A stretch of 64,000 bases of DNA from CAWDMC01 sp963803295 (GCA_963803295.1 CAWDMC010000023.1:62001-126000), one strand, 5' to 3'. Shown: positions 27,937 to 37,674, counted from the stretch's first letter. A program made the numbers and translations. Notes: generated from the sequence alone by a model not told the origin.

Positions 27937-28596
27937 TCACAGCCCTGGACTGCTATCGACCCACACCGGCTGGAGCAGGGCGAAGCGCAACTTCCAATTC
28001 TTCGGGATAGTAACGTTTCCTGGCGTTCCGCTATCCGGAACGGTCCCCACCGTCAGCTTAGAGTTGTCGGCTGGGGGGTTGACTACCGCCCCGTCGGCCC
28101 ACTCGCTAAGAGTGGTGGTTTTGACGCGCGCTTGTGTGCCGCCCGGCAGTCGAACGGACTCGAGCGCCAAGCGCAGATATCCGGGGTGCTTTTGGCCCGA
28201 TCCGGAACGTACTGCCGCCAAACGGACGGTCGCCCGGGCTCCCGCGAGCTCCAGCGACGAGCCGTCGAGGGCCTCGGCGGAGACCACGCGCCCTTCAAAG
28301 ACATCGCCCGACTCGGTGGTCTCAGAACTCAGGGCTTCATCTATGCTGACTTCAAGCACGGTGCCCGGTGAGAGCATCAGCCGGTTCGGCACTAACCCGT
28401 ACCATACTCCAGTGACGGCGGCCAAACAAAGGAGCAATGCCGGGGCGAAAATCGCCAACCAAAGCACGCTGCGGCTAGGAGCTTCGAACTGCTTCCAACC
28501 AAATTGCTTGATCGCGGTACCCACGGCCTTGCTCCTTAACCAGACAATTCGCACCCGGCGTGCCAACTCGGTTTTTCGTTCCAAACTGTTGATCAC
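27937..28596 (-). CDS. Membrane-anchored protein of unknown function
   Basis: The 219-residue protein has a basic N-terminus, one membrane helix at about residues 44-66 (VLWLAIFAPALLLCLAAVTGVWYGL) and an extracytoplasmic domain. The latter contains the pattern LSPGTVLEVSIDEALSSETT, VFEGRVVSAEALDGSSLELA and ATVRLAAV, which looks like a small beta-barrel fold. I have seen similar proteins in Acidobacteriota but know no function. It may be an envelope polysaccharide or stress factor. Confidence 0.55.
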   Translation of the reverse strand: MINSLERKTELARRVRIVWLRSKAVGTAIKQFGWKQFEAPSRSVLWLAIFAPALLLCLAAVTGVWYGLVPNRLMLSPGTVLEVSIDEALSSETTESGDVFEGRVVSAEALDGSSLELAGARATVRLAAVRSGSGQKHPGYLRLALESVRLPGGTQARVKTTTLSEWADGAVVNPPADNSKLTVGTVPDSGTPGNVTIPKNWKLRFALLQPVWVDSSPGL

Positions 28597-28850
28597 CAGT
28601 CGAATACATCAGTCGACAACGCCTTCCGACTGGCGTAAGACTTACACGCGACAGGCGGATTTCACATAGTCGTGCTGGGAATTGGTTGGCCGGAAAGGGA
28701 TACCATCAAAGCAGCGCCATCTAACCCGCCGAGGTTCGCCCCGGCTCGAACAGCTGGGCCATCGCCACTTGGTAACCACAAGCAGGTGTAGAATATCCAA
28801 TAACACTAGGGGCTTTTCTTAAGACACACCTCTTAGCACGAGGAGCTAAA

Positions 28851-30221
28851 TTGGGTAACGGTACACGGATTCTTGTGGTCGAAGACGAGATTAACGAACG
28901 GGCGGGCCTTGCCGATCTGTTGCAAGTCTGGGGGCATGAGACCGAGTCCGCTTCAGACGGCCAGGAGGCGCTCGAGAAGGTCGCGACTTTCAATCCTGTG
29001 GTGGTCATTTCCGACCTGCGCATGCCGCGAATTAGCGGTATGGAACTCCTGCGACAGGTCAAATCGGAGCGGCCTGAAATCAAGTTCATCATGCTCACCG
29101 GCCAAGGCAGCATTGAAGAGGCGGTAGAGGCCACCAAACTGGGCGCCTTCAACTTTGTTGAGAAACCCCTGGATCCCAAGCGTTTGCAGGTGGAACTGCG
29201 TAATTGCCTGGACCGCCACGAGGGAGAGCGGCAACTGGAAGTCGCGCGTCGCCGCCTGCGCGACGTTGGCATTCTGGGAAGCCTCGTAGGACAGTCCAAG
29301 CCGATGCTGAAGGTGCTCACGTTGATTGAGCAAGTGGCGCCGTCGGTGGCGAGTGTCCTGATCATCGGCGAGAGTGGCACGGGAAAAGAGATGGCCGCGC
29401 GCACGATCCACCAATTGAGCCCGCGCGCCCTCCGGCCATTTGTAGCCGTAAACTGTGCCGCGATCCCAGAAACGCTAATGGAGAGCGAGATTTTCGGCCA
29501 CGAGAGAGGAGCGTTCACGGGGGCCTTGGAGCGCCGCGCCGGCTGTTTCGAACTAGCTGATGGCGGAACTCTGCTCCTGGACGAGATCGGCGAAATGCCA
29601 ATCGCCACGCAGGCCAAACTCCTGCGCGTTCTTGAGGATTCGAAGGTTCGGCGCCTGGGCAGCAAGGCGGAAATAGCCGTGGACGTGCGGGTTCTGGCGG
29701 CAACCAATAAAGTGCCCGAAGAAGCGATCGCAGCGGGACAGCTGCGCAGTGATCTGTACTACCGCCTGAATGTGGTGCAGATGCGCATGCCGCCCTTACG
29801 CGATCATCTGGAGGACATGGGGCCACTGGTTGCGGCCTTGCTGGAGGATCTGAATCGAAAGCACAGCCGTGACGTGCGCGGCGTGGACGAAGAGGTTATG
29901 GAGTCATTCAAACACTACTCTTGGCCCGGCAACGTCCGCGAATTGCGCAATGTGTTGGAGCGGGCCGTCGTGACCTGCTCGAGCGACATGCTGGGCAAAA
30001 GGCACCTGTCGCCAGACTTTGGCCGCCCCGCCCCCACCTCTGCCAATGACGCTCTCCGTCTTCACGCCGGCATGAGCGTTTCCGATGCTGAGCGCCGCCT
30101 GATCATGGAAACACTGGCATACACACAGAACAACAAGACCAAGGCAGCGGAATTGCTTGAGATCAGCCTGAAGACCCTTCACAACAAGCTCAAGGAATAC
30201 GGCGAGGCAGAAAATGAGTGA
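28851..30221 (+). CDS. Sigma-54-dependent response regulator (NtrC family)
   Basis: The 456-residue regulator has three domains: a receiver (about 6-120, phosphorylation site Asp55 in VVISDLRMPR), a sigma-54 activating AAA+ domain (about 145-375, Walker A GESGTGKE at 173-180, loop GAFTGA at 220-225, Walker B LLLDEIGE) and a Fis-type DNA-binding helix-turn-helix at the end (KAAELLEISLKTLHNKLKE). It should activate sigma-54 promoters when phosphorylated. The start is TTG at 28851 with AGGAGC five bases before it. No partner kinase lies next to it. Confidence 0.93.
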   Translation: MGNGTRILVVEDEINERAGLADLLQVWGHETESASDGQEALEKVATFNPVVVISDLRMPRISGMELLRQVKSERPEIKFIMLTGQGSIEEAVEATKLGAFNFVEKPLDPKRLQVELRNCLDRHEGERQLEVARRRLRDVGILGSLVGQSKPMLKVLTLIEQVAPSVASVLIIGESGTGKEMAARTIHQLSPRALRPFVAVNCAAIPETLMESEIFGHERGAFTGALERRAGCFELADGGTLLLDEIGEMPIATQAKLLRVLEDSKVRRLGSKAEIAVDVRVLAATNKVPEEAIAAGQLRSDLYYRLNVVQMRMPPLRDHLEDMGPLVAALLEDLNRKHSRDVRGVDEEVMESFKHYSWPGNVRELRNVLERAVVTCSSDMLGKRHLSPDFGRPAPTSANDALRLHAGMSVSDAERRLIMETLAYTQNNKTKAAELLEISLKTLHNKLKEYGEAENE

Positions 30222-30378
30222 TCCGGGGCTCTCCGCTGGGAACTAGATGCCGAAAGCGCCGACTGTCCAGTGGCACTCTGTCGCGTCCTGATCGCAGTCC
30301 CATCTCAGGATTGCCAGACACCAGGTTCTTTTGCCGCTATATTCCGCCCTTGCCCCTGCTGCTCCTGAGACTGAGTCC

Positions 30379-31488
30379 ATGGCTACCATCGCGCTGGATG
30401 CCACCTATACCGTCGATCCTAATCCCTCCGGTGTGGCAGCTTTCTCGCTACGTCTGATTCAGGCACTTCTCGCAATCGAAACTTCTCATCGCTTTCTCCT
30501 TTGCTACCGCCTGTCCCGTCTCAAGCAACGGCGGAGCTTCATCACGCCCGAGACGCTGCCGGCGCCGGCCGCGTCAGATTTCGAAGTGCGACTGATGCAG
30601 GAGCCGTTGACTTTTTGGCTTCGCTGGCAGGCTGACCTGTTTCATAGCCTGGCGCAGCGCCCTCCTGCCTTTCACTTTCCCAAGGAAGTGGTCACCATTC
30701 ACGACGTCTTCCCCATGACCGGCCTCGACTATTCAACACCGGATTTCCAACGCAGGTTCACGAGCCTGCTGCTGGAAGCGGCCGCACGCGCTGCCAGAGT
30801 AATCGTACCTTCCGAGTACACGGCGTCCGAGTTGGTGCGGCATGGCGGGGTTCCGAGGGAGAAGATCAGAGTTGTGCCCGAGGGCGTGGACCTGCCCACG
30901 GCAATTATCCCGCTTGAACAGAGGGAGCGTGAACGCGAGCGCCTGGTGGGTGCGGGAAAACAAATGATCCTGAGTGTCGGCGTGATCCAGACTCGCAAGA
31001 ATACGCTGAACATGCTGCGGACGCTCCAGACACTACCCGAGAACTATCGCTTGGTGCTGGCCGGCGGCGATGGCTACGGAGCCGAGGCCGCTCATGAATT
31101 CGTCCGCAAGGAGCACTTGGAATCGCGGGTGATGGTCCTCGGTTACGTACCGCAGGGACGTTTGTCCTTGCTCTATCAGTCCGCCAGCGTTTTCCTCTTC
31201 CCTTCCTTCGAAGAAGGCTTCGGACTGCCAGTGCTGGAATCAATGGCCCACGGACTGCCCGTGGTCGCCTCGCGGACTTCCTCGCTGCCGGAAGTCGGCG
31301 GTCAAGCGGCACTCTACGTGAATCCTCATGATCCGGCCGATATAGCTGCCAGAATTCAGGAGGCAGCCGAAGACGACGATCTTCGCCGGCGCATGATCGG
31401 CCGAGGCCTGGAGCGGGCCCGCGAGTTCACCTGGCGCCGGACCGCAGAAGGCAATTTGAGGGTTTATGAAGAGGTCATGAGTATGTAA
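30379..31488 (+). CDS. GT4-family glycosyltransferase
   Basis: From ATG 30379 (MATIALDATYTVDPNPSG) the protein is about 369 residues; an in-frame ATG 48 bases upstream is possible. It has the GT-B fold of family 4: a segment LSVGVIQTRKN, then LVLAGGDGYG and the donor-binding GFGLPVLESMAHGLPVVAS with its E-x7-E pattern (about residues 285-310). Such enzymes add a sugar from a nucleotide donor to lipids or polysaccharides. It lies between the sigma-54 regulator and the ABC export operon, the latter on the opposite strand, so a role in making the exported polymer is only a guess. Confidence 0.88.
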   Translation: MATIALDATYTVDPNPSGVAAFSLRLIQALLAIETSHRFLLCYRLSRLKQRRSFITPETLPAPAASDFEVRLMQEPLTFWLRWQADLFHSLAQRPPAFHFPKEVVTIHDVFPMTGLDYSTPDFQRRFTSLLLEAAARAARVIVPSEYTASELVRHGGVPREKIRVVPEGVDLPTAIIPLEQRERERERLVGAGKQMILSVGVIQTRKNTLNMLRTLQTLPENYRLVLAGGDGYGAEAAHEFVRKEHLESRVMVLGYVPQGRLSLLYQSASVFLFPSFEEGFGLPVLESMAHGLPVVASRTSSLPEVGGQAALYVNPHDPADIAARIQEAAEDDDLRRRMIGRGLERAREFTWRRTAEGNLRVYEEVMSM

Positions 31489-32280
31489 TCAGCTCCCCGT
31501 ACTGCTGTAGTTGCGCACGCCTCGATTCCACACCAACACCGCCAGACTAAAGAACACGGCGGCCACCGCCGGTACCAGCTCAAAATAATGCTGGAAAGAC
31601 ACCCGATGCAGGAAATGCGTGGTGGGATAGAAGGAGGCAAATCCAAAAGGAATGACCCAGCTCAGCATGAACTGGATAAAGGTGCTGTAGATGGTGAGTG
31701 GATAGCGGCCAAAAGTGAGCATGTTGAAAACTGGCGGGACGATGCCCACACGGTCTTCAAACCAGAAAGAAACGGCGGTGAGAATGAGGAAGACGGCAAG
31801 ATAGATCAAGACGCCGCAACCCACCATCAGGCCAAACAGCGGATAGTCAGCGAGGCTGAAGTGCAGATGCATGCGCTTGACGCACAAAACGATTACGAAA
31901 AGCCCGGTCACAACCTCCTGCAGCGATTCGATGCGGAACTTCTCAAACAGCACCTGGAAAAGCGTGCTCACCGGACGCAACAGAATGCGATCGAAGCGGC
32001 CCTGGATAATGTAAATGTCGCCGAATTCGTAGAGATTCCAGCTCAGCACGTTGAAGAATCCGAGGGGGACGAGGGAAAAGGCATACAGAAACAAGATCTC
32101 ATTGAACGACCAGTCCTGAAGCTGAGGAATTTTGGAAAAAAGCACCAGCACAAAGCCGAAACCCAGCACGGTGGCAGCCATGGAGGAAAAGAAGGCAATG
32201 AAGAAATCGGCTTTGTAAGCCAGGCGCACCTTGGCGTATTGGGCGAAGTAAAGAAGAAAGAGTCGGAGGTGACGTTTCAT
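31489..32280 (-). CDS. ABC-2 type transporter permease (COG3694/COG4587-like)
   Basis: The 263-residue membrane protein has six hydrophobic segments and the pattern of the large ABC-2 family, including YIIQGRFDRILLRPVSTLFQ in the cytoplasmic loop and FVIPFGFASFYPTTHFLH near the C-terminus (AWVIPFGFASF-like segments mark this subfamily). It is the second permease of the operon. Its start overlaps closely with the end of the unknown gene at 32303 (22-base gap). With the ATPase and the other permease it should form an export pump of unknown substrate. Confidence 0.85.
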   Translation of the reverse strand: MKRHLRLFLLYFAQYAKVRLAYKADFFIAFFSSMAATVLGFGFVLVLFSKIPQLQDWSFNEILFLYAFSLVPLGFFNVLSWNLYEFGDIYIIQGRFDRILLRPVSTLFQVLFEKFRIESLQEVVTGLFVIVLCVKRMHLHFSLADYPLFGLMVGCGVLIYLAVFLILTAVSFWFEDRVGIVPPVFNMLTFGRYPLTIYSTFIQFMLSWVIPFGFASFYPTTHFLHRVSFQHYFELVPAVAAVFFSLAVLVWNRGVRNYSSTGS

Positions 32281-32302
32281 AGGGCAAGTGTTCTGTCATA
32301 AC

Positions 32303-33196
32303 CTAATCGGTCAGGTCGCTCACTGAGGGCAACTCTGTGCCTCGTTCCCAATTTGCTTTGAATACTCTTGGGTACAGCAATATGCTGGCCTTGTCGCGGA
32401 GTAGAGTGGCGAATCTTTCAGACACGGCAGTAGAGTGTTTTGGATGATATACCCAGATCCTTCGGTTATCCCACACACCCAAATCCACAGGGTACGGGAC
32501 TTCAGGTGTTCGTGCCCAATCTTTTGTGTATAGATATTTCACCCGCACGTTATTCTTCAGATCTTGCTGTATCCTGGCGATGAAGTCCGGGTTAGTCTCT
32601 ATGCCGGGCTCGATGATGAACAGCCGCTGGACTACAACACCTCGATTGGCGATAGCTTCGGCCAAACATTTGAGATACTGTTTCCTCCCCGCATCTGGCA
32701 TGGGGTCATCAGGCCACAACACTGTTGCTTCCAATGAATGTTGCACTTCATTTGCCAACTGCATGCCCAAGCCTGCCGTATCGGCATTGTCGAGTTTGAG
32801 TTCGCCGCCTTCCGCCTTTTTCAATCGAAACTCCAACTCCACGAGCGTCTCCCGCGCCTGCCTGTAGAACAAGTCATCGCCGGTGTCCTCGATCTTGCGT
32901 AATGAGCGGTACATCTCGTTAACAAGCATGTAATCGTCTATGCGCTTGAAGTTCGCAAGAATAATGCCATAATCGCTCTGCAGTTCGTCATGACGCTCTT
33001 TAAGCGTGAGTTTCAACTCCTCCAAAGCAAAGACTAACCCAGTTACTGTAAACAGAATGGTTGAAATCAACACTCTGTCCTTGATTCGATCAGGAATCAG
33101 ATTAGGGAAGGCTACTAGCAGTAAGTTGAATATGATGGCGGCCGCAAAAACGACATACTTGAGGACGCTGATCCTCTGTGACATGGGTCTTGCCAT
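32303..33196 (-). CDS. Unknown two-helix membrane protein inside an ABC operon
   Basis: The 297-residue protein has two N-terminal membrane helices (about residues 12-30 and 43-60), a charged helical stretch (EELKLTLKERHDELQSDYG) and a C-terminal soluble domain of about 200 residues with alternating beta strands and helices (RGVVVQRLFIIEPGIETNPD, VRVKYLYTKDW, IWVYHPKHS). I do not recognise the family. It sits between the two permease genes, with 22- and 38-base gaps, and AAGGAG lies 11 bases before its ATG. Its GC content and codon use seem lower than its neighbours, a hint of transfer. It could sense or regulate the pump, but nothing proves it. Confidence 0.7.
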   Translation of the reverse strand: MARPMSQRISVLKYVVFAAAIIFNLLLVAFPNLIPDRIKDRVLISTILFTVTGLVFALEELKLTLKERHDELQSDYGIILANFKRIDDYMLVNEMYRSLRKIEDTGDDLFYRQARETLVELEFRLKKAEGGELKLDNADTAGLGMQLANEVQHSLEATVLWPDDPMPDAGRKQYLKCLAEAIANRGVVVQRLFIIEPGIETNPDFIARIQQDLKNNVRVKYLYTKDWARTPEVPYPVDLGVWDNRRIWVYHPKHSTAVSERFATLLRDKASILLYPRVFKANWERGTELPSVSDLTD

Positions 33197-33234
33197 TGTT
33201 GTAAGTACTCCTTCCGACGTTCAAAAGCTCATGT

Positions 33235-34086
33235 TCAACCGCCCTGAATCGTAATCCTCCGGCTGGACCACGTCCACATCCCGTGCCCGATCGCGGCGAG
33301 CGCTAGTACCCAAAACACCTGAATTCCGAGTTGCCACAGTATCGTCGAGCCATTGATCTTTCCGAGATAGAGCAGCACCGGAACGTAGCTGATGTACTGA
33401 AACGGCATGACAGCCATTGCCTTCTGGATCGAATGCGGAAAGAAGGAGATCGGCAACAGCAGACCGGAGAAGAGTTCCAGCAAAAAGTACTTTGCCCGTA
33501 GCAACCCCAAAATGGATTTCAGCCGGATGGCAAACGTCCCCACCGCAAAATTGATCGCGGCCACAATGAAGAAGCTAAGGAACGAGCTCGCGAAGAAAGC
33601 CACGAAGTGCAGCAGGCTGGCCGGCTTTCGGATTGGATAGACCAGCATCAGAACGAGGGCGCTCGGAAGCGTCAGGAGCGCCAGACGAAAAACCGCCTGG
33701 CCCAGAGCCACCGCCGTGAGGAGACCCTGCAGGCTTACAGGCTTGATCAGGTTCATCACCAGGGTGCCTTCGGTCACCTGAGTCGCGATATCCTGGTCGA
33801 TGTTGTTGAAGTAAAACGACCGAATGATCCAGCCGACGGCGACATAAGTGAGGATCTGGCTGAAGTCGAAGCCCTCGATGTGCGCACTGTGGGCGAAGAT
33901 AGCTTTCCAGATGAAATAGTAAACCGAAACATAAATGAAATAAGTGACGATGCCAGTGTAGTAGCGCAGTCTGTACGCCAGCGTATCGACGAATCCTATC
34001 CGCACGTATTCCGCATAAATGCGGAGTTGCTGCACAAGAGGTGTGTCGGATTGAAGCGAATCGAAAGCGAGAGTCTCAGTGGACAT
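33235..34086 (-). CDS. ABC-2 type transporter permease
   Basis: The 283-residue protein has six hydrophobic segments, among them YFIYVSVYYFIWKAIF (about 50-65) and a loop ATQVTEGTLVMNLIKPVSLQ typical of the same ABC-2 subfamily as the protein at 31489. It ends with ITIQGG. It is the first permease after the ATPase, separated by about 245 bases that carry repeat elements. The start at ATG 34086 has no clear ribosome binding site. Confidence 0.85.
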   Translation of the reverse strand: MSTETLAFDSLQSDTPLVQQLRIYAEYVRIGFVDTLAYRLRYYTGIVTYFIYVSVYYFIWKAIFAHSAHIEGFDFSQILTYVAVGWIIRSFYFNNIDQDIATQVTEGTLVMNLIKPVSLQGLLTAVALGQAVFRLALLTLPSALVLMLVYPIRKPASLLHFVAFFASSFLSFFIVAAINFAVGTFAIRLKSILGLLRAKYFLLELFSGLLLPISFFPHSIQKAMAVMPFQYISYVPVLLYLGKINGSTILWQLGIQVFWVLALAAIGHGMWTWSSRRITIQGG

Positions 34087-34153
34087 ACCGTTTCTTGTTA
34101 GTCGCCTCGTGCCGGCTGAAGCGAGGACTCTGTTCGCGTTTCGGGTAGCGCCT

Positions 34154-34204
34154 GTAGGGGCGACCCTTGTGGTCGCCCAGGGCAGGCACAGGGCCTGCCC
34201 CTAC
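34154..34204. repeat. Nested inverted repeats in an intergenic spacer
   Basis: The spacer between the ABC ATPase and permease contains nested stems: GTAGGGGC (34154-34161) with GCCCCTAC (34197-34204) on the outside, and two inner hairpins, GGGCGACC with GGTCGCCC (34158-34165 / 34171-34178) and GGGCAGGC with GCCTGCCC (34180-34187 / 34193-34200). These can form a three-way structure. It is a familiar type of palindromic interspersed element. Confidence 0.65.
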
Positions 34205-34332
34205 ATCGGATATCAGGGTAAGGCGTTGCCTAGTCTTTTCCGGCGCACGACATAACACCGGGGATTTGCAGACTCACCTCCTCTGTGAGGAGGGGCGTTC
34301 GCCGGTGGGGACACCGGCGCTACAGAATCACC

Positions 34333-35337
34333 TCAGCCCACTTCGCCGCTCAGATAAATTCTTTTCACCACATCTTCGATCGGCTCTTCTTCAATGAAGA
34401 TATCCCGAACCTCGATCCGGTTGATGATGTTCCGGATCACCTCCGCGCTGGAGTGCTGATTGCGGTCAAATCGCATCAGATAAGTCAGCTCATCGACGCG
34501 CTCACAGGCAATGCCATTGGCCGCGATCTCCTGAAGGCGAGGCACTTGGGCGCGATCCTTAAGAAAGAACTTTACCTGGTTATAACGCACCAGGCGCGCC
34601 TTCATTTCAGCCAAGTTCCCATCGAAAAGCACAGCCCCTTTGTCGATGATGATGATCCGCTTGCAGAGCTCTTCGATATCGGCGAGATCGTGGGTAGTGA
34701 GCAAGACCGTGGTCCGCTCGCTCCGATTCACTTCTTTCAGGAACTCGCGGATGTGGTCCTTGGCTACCACATCGAGCCCGATGGTCGGCTCGTCGAGAAA
34801 CAGCAGCGGAGGATTGTGCAGCAGCGAGGCCGCCAGATCGCAACGCATGCGCTCGCCAAGGCTCAACTTGCGAACCGGAGTATACAGGTAGTCTTTAATG
34901 TTGAGTATCTCGCCGAAAACGTCCAGGCGCCGGTGGTAATCGGCCTCGGGAATCTCGTAGATCTCCCGCAAGAGCTTGAACGACTCAACCACGGCGATAT
35001 CCCACCAGAGCTGGGTCCGCTGTCCGAAGACCGCCCCCAGGTGGCGCGTATAATGCTGGCGATCCCGATAAGGGACAAAGCCGGCGGCAACCACACTGCC
35101 GCTGGTCGGCACCAGGATGCCCGTGAGCATCTTAATGGTAGTGGACTTCCCCGCACCGTTCGCTCCGATATATCCCACCATCTCGCCGGGCTGAATCGAG
35201 AAGCTCACCTGATTAACGGCCCTGATGGTGACATATTCGCGCACGAAGAGGTTCTGCAGGGCGCCCAGTACACCCTCGCGGCGCCGGAAGCTGCGGAAGT
35301 TTTTGTTTAGGTTTCGGACCTTGATGATCGGTGGCAC
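34333..35337 (-). CDS. ABC transporter ATP-binding protein (COG4586-like)
   Basis: The 334-residue ATPase has a Walker A GANGAGKST (about residues 58-66), signature LSLGERMR (LSLGE for the usual LSGGQ), Walker B LLFLDEPTIGLD and a switch His in TTHDLAD. A C-terminal domain of about 90 residues follows (LVRYNQVKFFLKDRAQ), as in the group that works with two ABC-2 permeases of the COG3694/COG4587 types. It starts with a GTG. It should energise the export pump formed by the permeases downstream. Substrate unknown. Confidence 0.92.
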   Translation of the reverse strand: MPPIIKVRNLNKNFRSFRRREGVLGALQNLFVREYVTIRAVNQVSFSIQPGEMVGYIGANGAGKSTTIKMLTGILVPTSGSVVAAGFVPYRDRQHYTRHLGAVFGQRTQLWWDIAVVESFKLLREIYEIPEADYHRRLDVFGEILNIKDYLYTPVRKLSLGERMRCDLAASLLHNPPLLFLDEPTIGLDVVAKDHIREFLKEVNRSERTTVLLTTHDLADIEELCKRIIIIDKGAVLFDGNLAEMKARLVRYNQVKFFLKDRAQVPRLQEIAANGIACERVDELTYLMRFDRNQHSSAEVIRNIINRIEVRDIFIEEEPIEDVVKRIYLSGEVG

Positions 35338-35383
35338 GCCGAGCCTTTCGACCGTCTGGCATGAACGCCCGACGTAACCTCTT

Positions 35384-37240
35384 TCAGCCTAAATTCATTC
35401 TTGCGATCCACGCATCTACCGTCTGTTCAAGCGTGTCGAGCGGCAAAGCGCCGTTGACCAGGATCACCTCGTGGTATTCCTTCAAGTCGAACTTTTCCCC
35501 GAGCGTCCGCTGGGCATGATCCCGCAATTGTTCGATCTTGAGCTGCCCGATCTTGTACGCGAGCGCCTGTCCGGGCCAGGCGATATAGCGATCCACTTCA
35601 TTCACCACGTCGAGTTCGGTCTTGGCCGCATGCAGCAGAAAGTAGTCAATGGCCCGCTGCCGATCCCACCTCATCGCATGAATACCCGTGTCCACCACCA
35701 GACGCACGGCCCGCCACATGTCGTAGGTCAGTTGTCCAAAGCGGACGTAGGGATCGTCGTACAATCCCATGGCATATCCCAACGACTCCGCATAGAGGCC
35801 CCAGCCTTCGACGTACGCGGTATAGCTTCCGTATCGCCGGAACTTTGGCAACTCACCCTGTTCCATGGCGAGCGCAATCTGCAAGTGATGGCCGGGTACC
35901 GATTCGTGCAAAGTGAGCGCAGTCATCTCCCACTTGGGACGTGTCTCAGGCTTGTAGAGGTTCACACAATAGGAGCCGGCGCGCGATCCGTCACCCGCTC
36001 CGGGCTGATAGTAGGCCGTAGTCGTATCGGGCGCCACCGCGGCGGGGATCGGTTCCACCCCGTAGGGCTGGCGGGGCAGCAGCCGAAACACCTTAACCAG
36101 CTTGGGATCGACCCGTTTGGCGATCGCCCGGTAAGCCTCCAGCAAATCATCCGGGTTCTTGTAGTAGAACTGCGGATCGGTGCGGAGGAACTTGAAGAAG
36201 TCCTGCCTGCTTCCCTTAAACCCCACCTGCTCGATAACCGCTTGCATCTCCCGGTTGATCCGCTCGACCTCGCCCAGGCCCACCTGATGCACTTCCTCCG
36301 GCGTCATCTTGGTGGTGGTGTAGTAACGAACAAAATAGGCGTACATCTCGTGGCCGCGGGGCATCTGCCAGGCACCCACCTGGTCGTAACAGGCCGGCAG
36401 GTAGTCACTCACAAAGAACTGCTTGAAACGGCCGTAAGCAGGTATCACGCCGGCCGCGATCGTTTCTCGCGCAGCCTTTGACAGGCGCTCCCGGTCGGAA
36501 GCCGCAACCGAAGCGGGAAAATCCCTGAAGGGTTTGTAAAAAGGACTCGCTCCTGGATCACTCACGATCTGCTTATCGATCTGGGACGGGATGCGCTCCA
36601 TGATGACTTTGGGCAGCAGCATGCGCTCGCGGATGGCTTGGCGAAGCAAAGCCATCGTCTGGTCCATGGAAGTGGGAAAAGCACGCAGCCTGGCGATCCA
36701 ATCTTCATAGTCCTTCACCGTTTCAAAACGCAGAGTTTCGGTGAGCTCATCCGCCGTCTGAATTCCGCCGCGTTGGTTGAGCGGCACCAGATACCAGTGA
36801 TACTGATAACCCTCCACGTTTTCCTGATACTGACGCAAGAGGAGGTCGAAGTTAAGCTGATCGGCCGCAGGAAGCCGGCTGCGGTCGATCCCTTTCAGTC
36901 GGTCGATGACCTCGAGATCGTGCCGATGATGCGCGGCAATCGAATCCAGACTCACATCGTCCCAGCGATCATTCCAGCGGCGGTCGCCCAACGATGACGC
37001 CCAGGTGGGATTGTGTTCCATGCTGTAATCCCATTCGCTTGAGATCAATTGGTGAAGCGCTTGCACGGCGTCGTTCACGCGTGCCTCCTCTCCCGCGCCT
37101 TCCGGATGAGCGGGTGGCTGCCCGTCTTGAGCACAGAATCCGAGGGCAGGCAGCGATGTGACCGCGGCTCCGCTCATCGTTCTCTTCAAAAATGTCCGGC
37201 GTTGCAAGCTCCTCCTCACCCGTCGGCGAACGGGGCTCAA
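35384..37240 (-). CDS. Exported DUF885 protein
   Basis: The 618-residue product belongs to the DUF885 family, related to zinc metallopeptidases. The motif HESVPGHHLQ near residue 445 supplies the likely metal ligands, and EGWGLYAESLG near 475 carries the third. The N-terminus holds a twin-arginine signal (LQRRTFLKRTMSGAAV). The extent of the first few codons is uncertain: TTG 37240 opens the frame, but TTG 37207 lies just behind AGGAGG and may be the real start. The role of DUF885 proteins is unknown; peptidase-like activity is inferred from the fold. Confidence 0.85.
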   Translation of the reverse strand: MSPVRRRVRRSLQRRTFLKRTMSGAAVTSLPALGFCAQDGQPPAHPEGAGEEARVNDAVQALHQLISSEWDYSMEHNPTWASSLGDRRWNDRWDDVSLDSIAAHHRHDLEVIDRLKGIDRSRLPAADQLNFDLLLRQYQENVEGYQYHWYLVPLNQRGGIQTADELTETLRFETVKDYEDWIARLRAFPTSMDQTMALLRQAIRERMLLPKVIMERIPSQIDKQIVSDPGASPFYKPFRDFPASVAASDRERLSKAARETIAAGVIPAYGRFKQFFVSDYLPACYDQVGAWQMPRGHEMYAYFVRYYTTTKMTPEEVHQVGLGEVERINREMQAVIEQVGFKGSRQDFFKFLRTDPQFYYKNPDDLLEAYRAIAKRVDPKLVKVFRLLPRQPYGVEPIPAAVAPDTTTAYYQPGAGDGSRAGSYCVNLYKPETRPKWEMTALTLHESVPGHHLQIALAMEQGELPKFRRYGSYTAYVEGWGLYAESLGYAMGLYDDPYVRFGQLTYDMWRAVRLVVDTGIHAMRWDRQRAIDYFLLHAAKTELDVVNEVDRYIAWPGQALAYKIGQLKIEQLRDHAQRTLGEKFDLKEYHEVILVNGALPLDTLEQTVDAWIARMNLG

Positions 37241-37260
37241 CCGCTCAACCGGCCGCAGGC

Positions 37261-37674
37261 TTAGTCCCCAATCGCCTTAATTACTACCCGCTTTCGGCGG
37301 CGGCCGTCGAATTCGGCATAGTACACCTGTTGCCAGGGTCCGAGATCAAGTTTGCCGTTGGTCACCGGGACCAGAACCTGATGGCCGATCAAGAGGTTCT
37401 TCAAGTGGGCATCGCCATTGGTCTCGCCAGTGTGATGATGACGGTAGTCGTCGCGATAGGGCGCGAGTTTCTCCAGCCACTCCTCGATGTCCGCGATCAG
37501 GCCATCCTCGGCATCGTTAATGTAGATGCCAGCCGTGATGTGCATGGCGGATGCCAGCACAAGTCCTTCCTGGATCTGCGCCTTTTCGAGCACTGCCTCC
37601 AGCTTATCGGTGATGTTAATGAACTCGCGCTGGCTCTTGGTGTTGAACCACAGATACTCCGTATGTGATTTCAT
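37261..37674 (-). CDS. yjbQ: YjbQ/UPF0047 family protein
   Basis: From ATG 37674 (MKSHTEYLWFNTKSQREFIN) the product has about 137 residues, the usual size. The frame is open upstream, but the Met has GGGGGA six bases before it. The family signature NGDAHLKNLLIGHQVLVPV is present near residues 86-104. Members have been shown to have thiamine-phosphate-synthase activity when overproduced; the natural role is unsettled. Confidence 0.85.
   Translation of the reverse strand: MKSHTEYLWFNTKSQREFINITDKLEAVLEKAQIQEGLVLASAMHITAGIYINDAEDGLIADIEEWLEKLAPYRDDYRHHHTGETNGDAHLKNLLIGHQVLVPVTNGKLDLGPWQQVYYAEFDGRRRKRVVIKAIGD

Noticed and set aside
34285..35310. Long plus-strand frame opposite the ABC ATPase
   Set aside because: The ATPase has all family motifs on the other strand, and this frame is a shadow.
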